Origin: an uncultured Ruminococcus sp.
GTDB lineage: Bacteria; Bacillota; Clostridia; Oscillospirales; Acutalibacteraceae
DNA length: 51,893 nt
Reading direction: 5' to 3'
NCBI GenBank assembly: GCA_902768825.1
Contig: CACXMR010000036.1
Span: 1 to 51,893 of the forward strand
Shown here: positions 51,700 to 51,893 of the stretch, one piece after another
How the letters are laid out: the number at the start of each line of letters is the position of its first letter
Numbering within the stretch: the stretch's first letter is position 1
Translations under genes and position numbers: made by a program
The notes under the pieces: model-generated
Databases searched by the model: none
What the model was told of the DNA's origin: nothing
What the model saw: only the letters and a program-made list of their open reading frames with translations

Positions 51700-51893
51700 A
51701 TTATCACCCGATGGGTGCGTTTGCGCCGCCGGCGTGACGCTGGACCCCTGTTCGCGGCGCAGAGCCTGCGCTCCCAATTCGCGGGGTTCGCTTCACTGCG
51801 TTCCGCTCTGTGTTCAAGCCGAAAATGCACCCTCGCGATTCATAGTTTATTATCAACACGCGGACACTGAATTATATGCTCAGAGCAACTTTC
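51700..51893. repeat. Intergenic repeat cluster R8 (inverted, runs off the right edge)
   Basis: In reverse complement it carries the same modules as R4 and R1: GGGAGCGCAGGCTCTGCGCC, a GAACGCAGTGAAGCGAACCC phrase and a segment related to 310-380. All the other clusters carry GGGAGCGCAGG on the plus strand where present. No gene is visible at 51640-51893. Confidence 0.75.

Overview
The window looks like chromosomal DNA of a gut or rumen Clostridia member, most likely Ruminococcus or a close relative (Oscillospiraceae). The basis is the firmicute gene order gdpP-rplI-dnaB next to tilS-hpt-ftsH, RNase J, SpoIIE/STAS partner-switching proteins, Ser-rich lipoproteins and strong AGGAGG-type ribosome binding sites. 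This assignment is inferred from gene content, not from a database search. Nearly all genes are on the minus strand, so operons read from right to left. I saw no rRNA, tRNA, CRISPR array, transposase or phage structural gene.

Layout by position: 1-32, start of a gene running off the left end. 432-6487, a two-gene operon for a VWA/TPR membrane protein and a membrane protein with long repeats. 6702-7508, proC. 8068-10644, a secreted multidomain GH24 lysozyme-like enzyme. 10922-11461, a small membrane protein. 12226-16651, uvrA with a DUF5685 protein and a Cys-tailed J-domain protein. 17319-27444, a housekeeping block (RNase J, GdpP, L9, DnaB, TilS, Hpt, FtsH). 27680-28624, the only plus-strand genes (a PNPOx-like flavoprotein and RNase HI). 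28922-35280, a probable cell-surface acyl-transfer locus: two SGNH lipoproteins, a DUF4358 lipoprotein, MBOAT acyltransferase, DHHW protein and an EamA transporter. 35362-35944, a YafQ/RelB-type toxin-antitoxin pair. 36030-39301, queA, a DUF4373 gene and rsgA, with an elaborate leader RNA before rsgA. 39777-50762, a five-gene NRPS operon. 50869-51618, a multi-TM protein.

The strongest candidate for an undescribed system is 39777-50762. A strong promoter drives an A-T-C-A-T-R nonribosomal peptide synthetase, followed without real gaps by a MATE transporter fused to an RsbW-like ATPase domain, a membrane SpoIIE phosphatase fused to a second RsbW-like domain, a CapA-family protein and a STAS protein. 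Synthesis, export and a complete phosphorylation switch (two candidate kinases, one phosphatase, one STAS substrate) share one transcript, with no sigma factor in view. The first adenylation domain lacks the Asp that holds the amino group, so the product may be an N-acyl amino aldehyde.

A second strong signal lies at 39310-39656. A near-consensus promoter makes an RNA with a nine-codon upstream ORF, two terminator hairpins and a 17-bp long-range pairing that competes with a hairpin beside the rsgA ribosome binding site. This looks like ribosome-sensing attenuation of a ribosome-assembly GTPase.

The intergenic regions hold a third signal: eight clusters of GC-rich repeat modules, some with compensatory base changes between copies. 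They sit at operon 3' ends and, in several cases, directly against ribosome binding sites.
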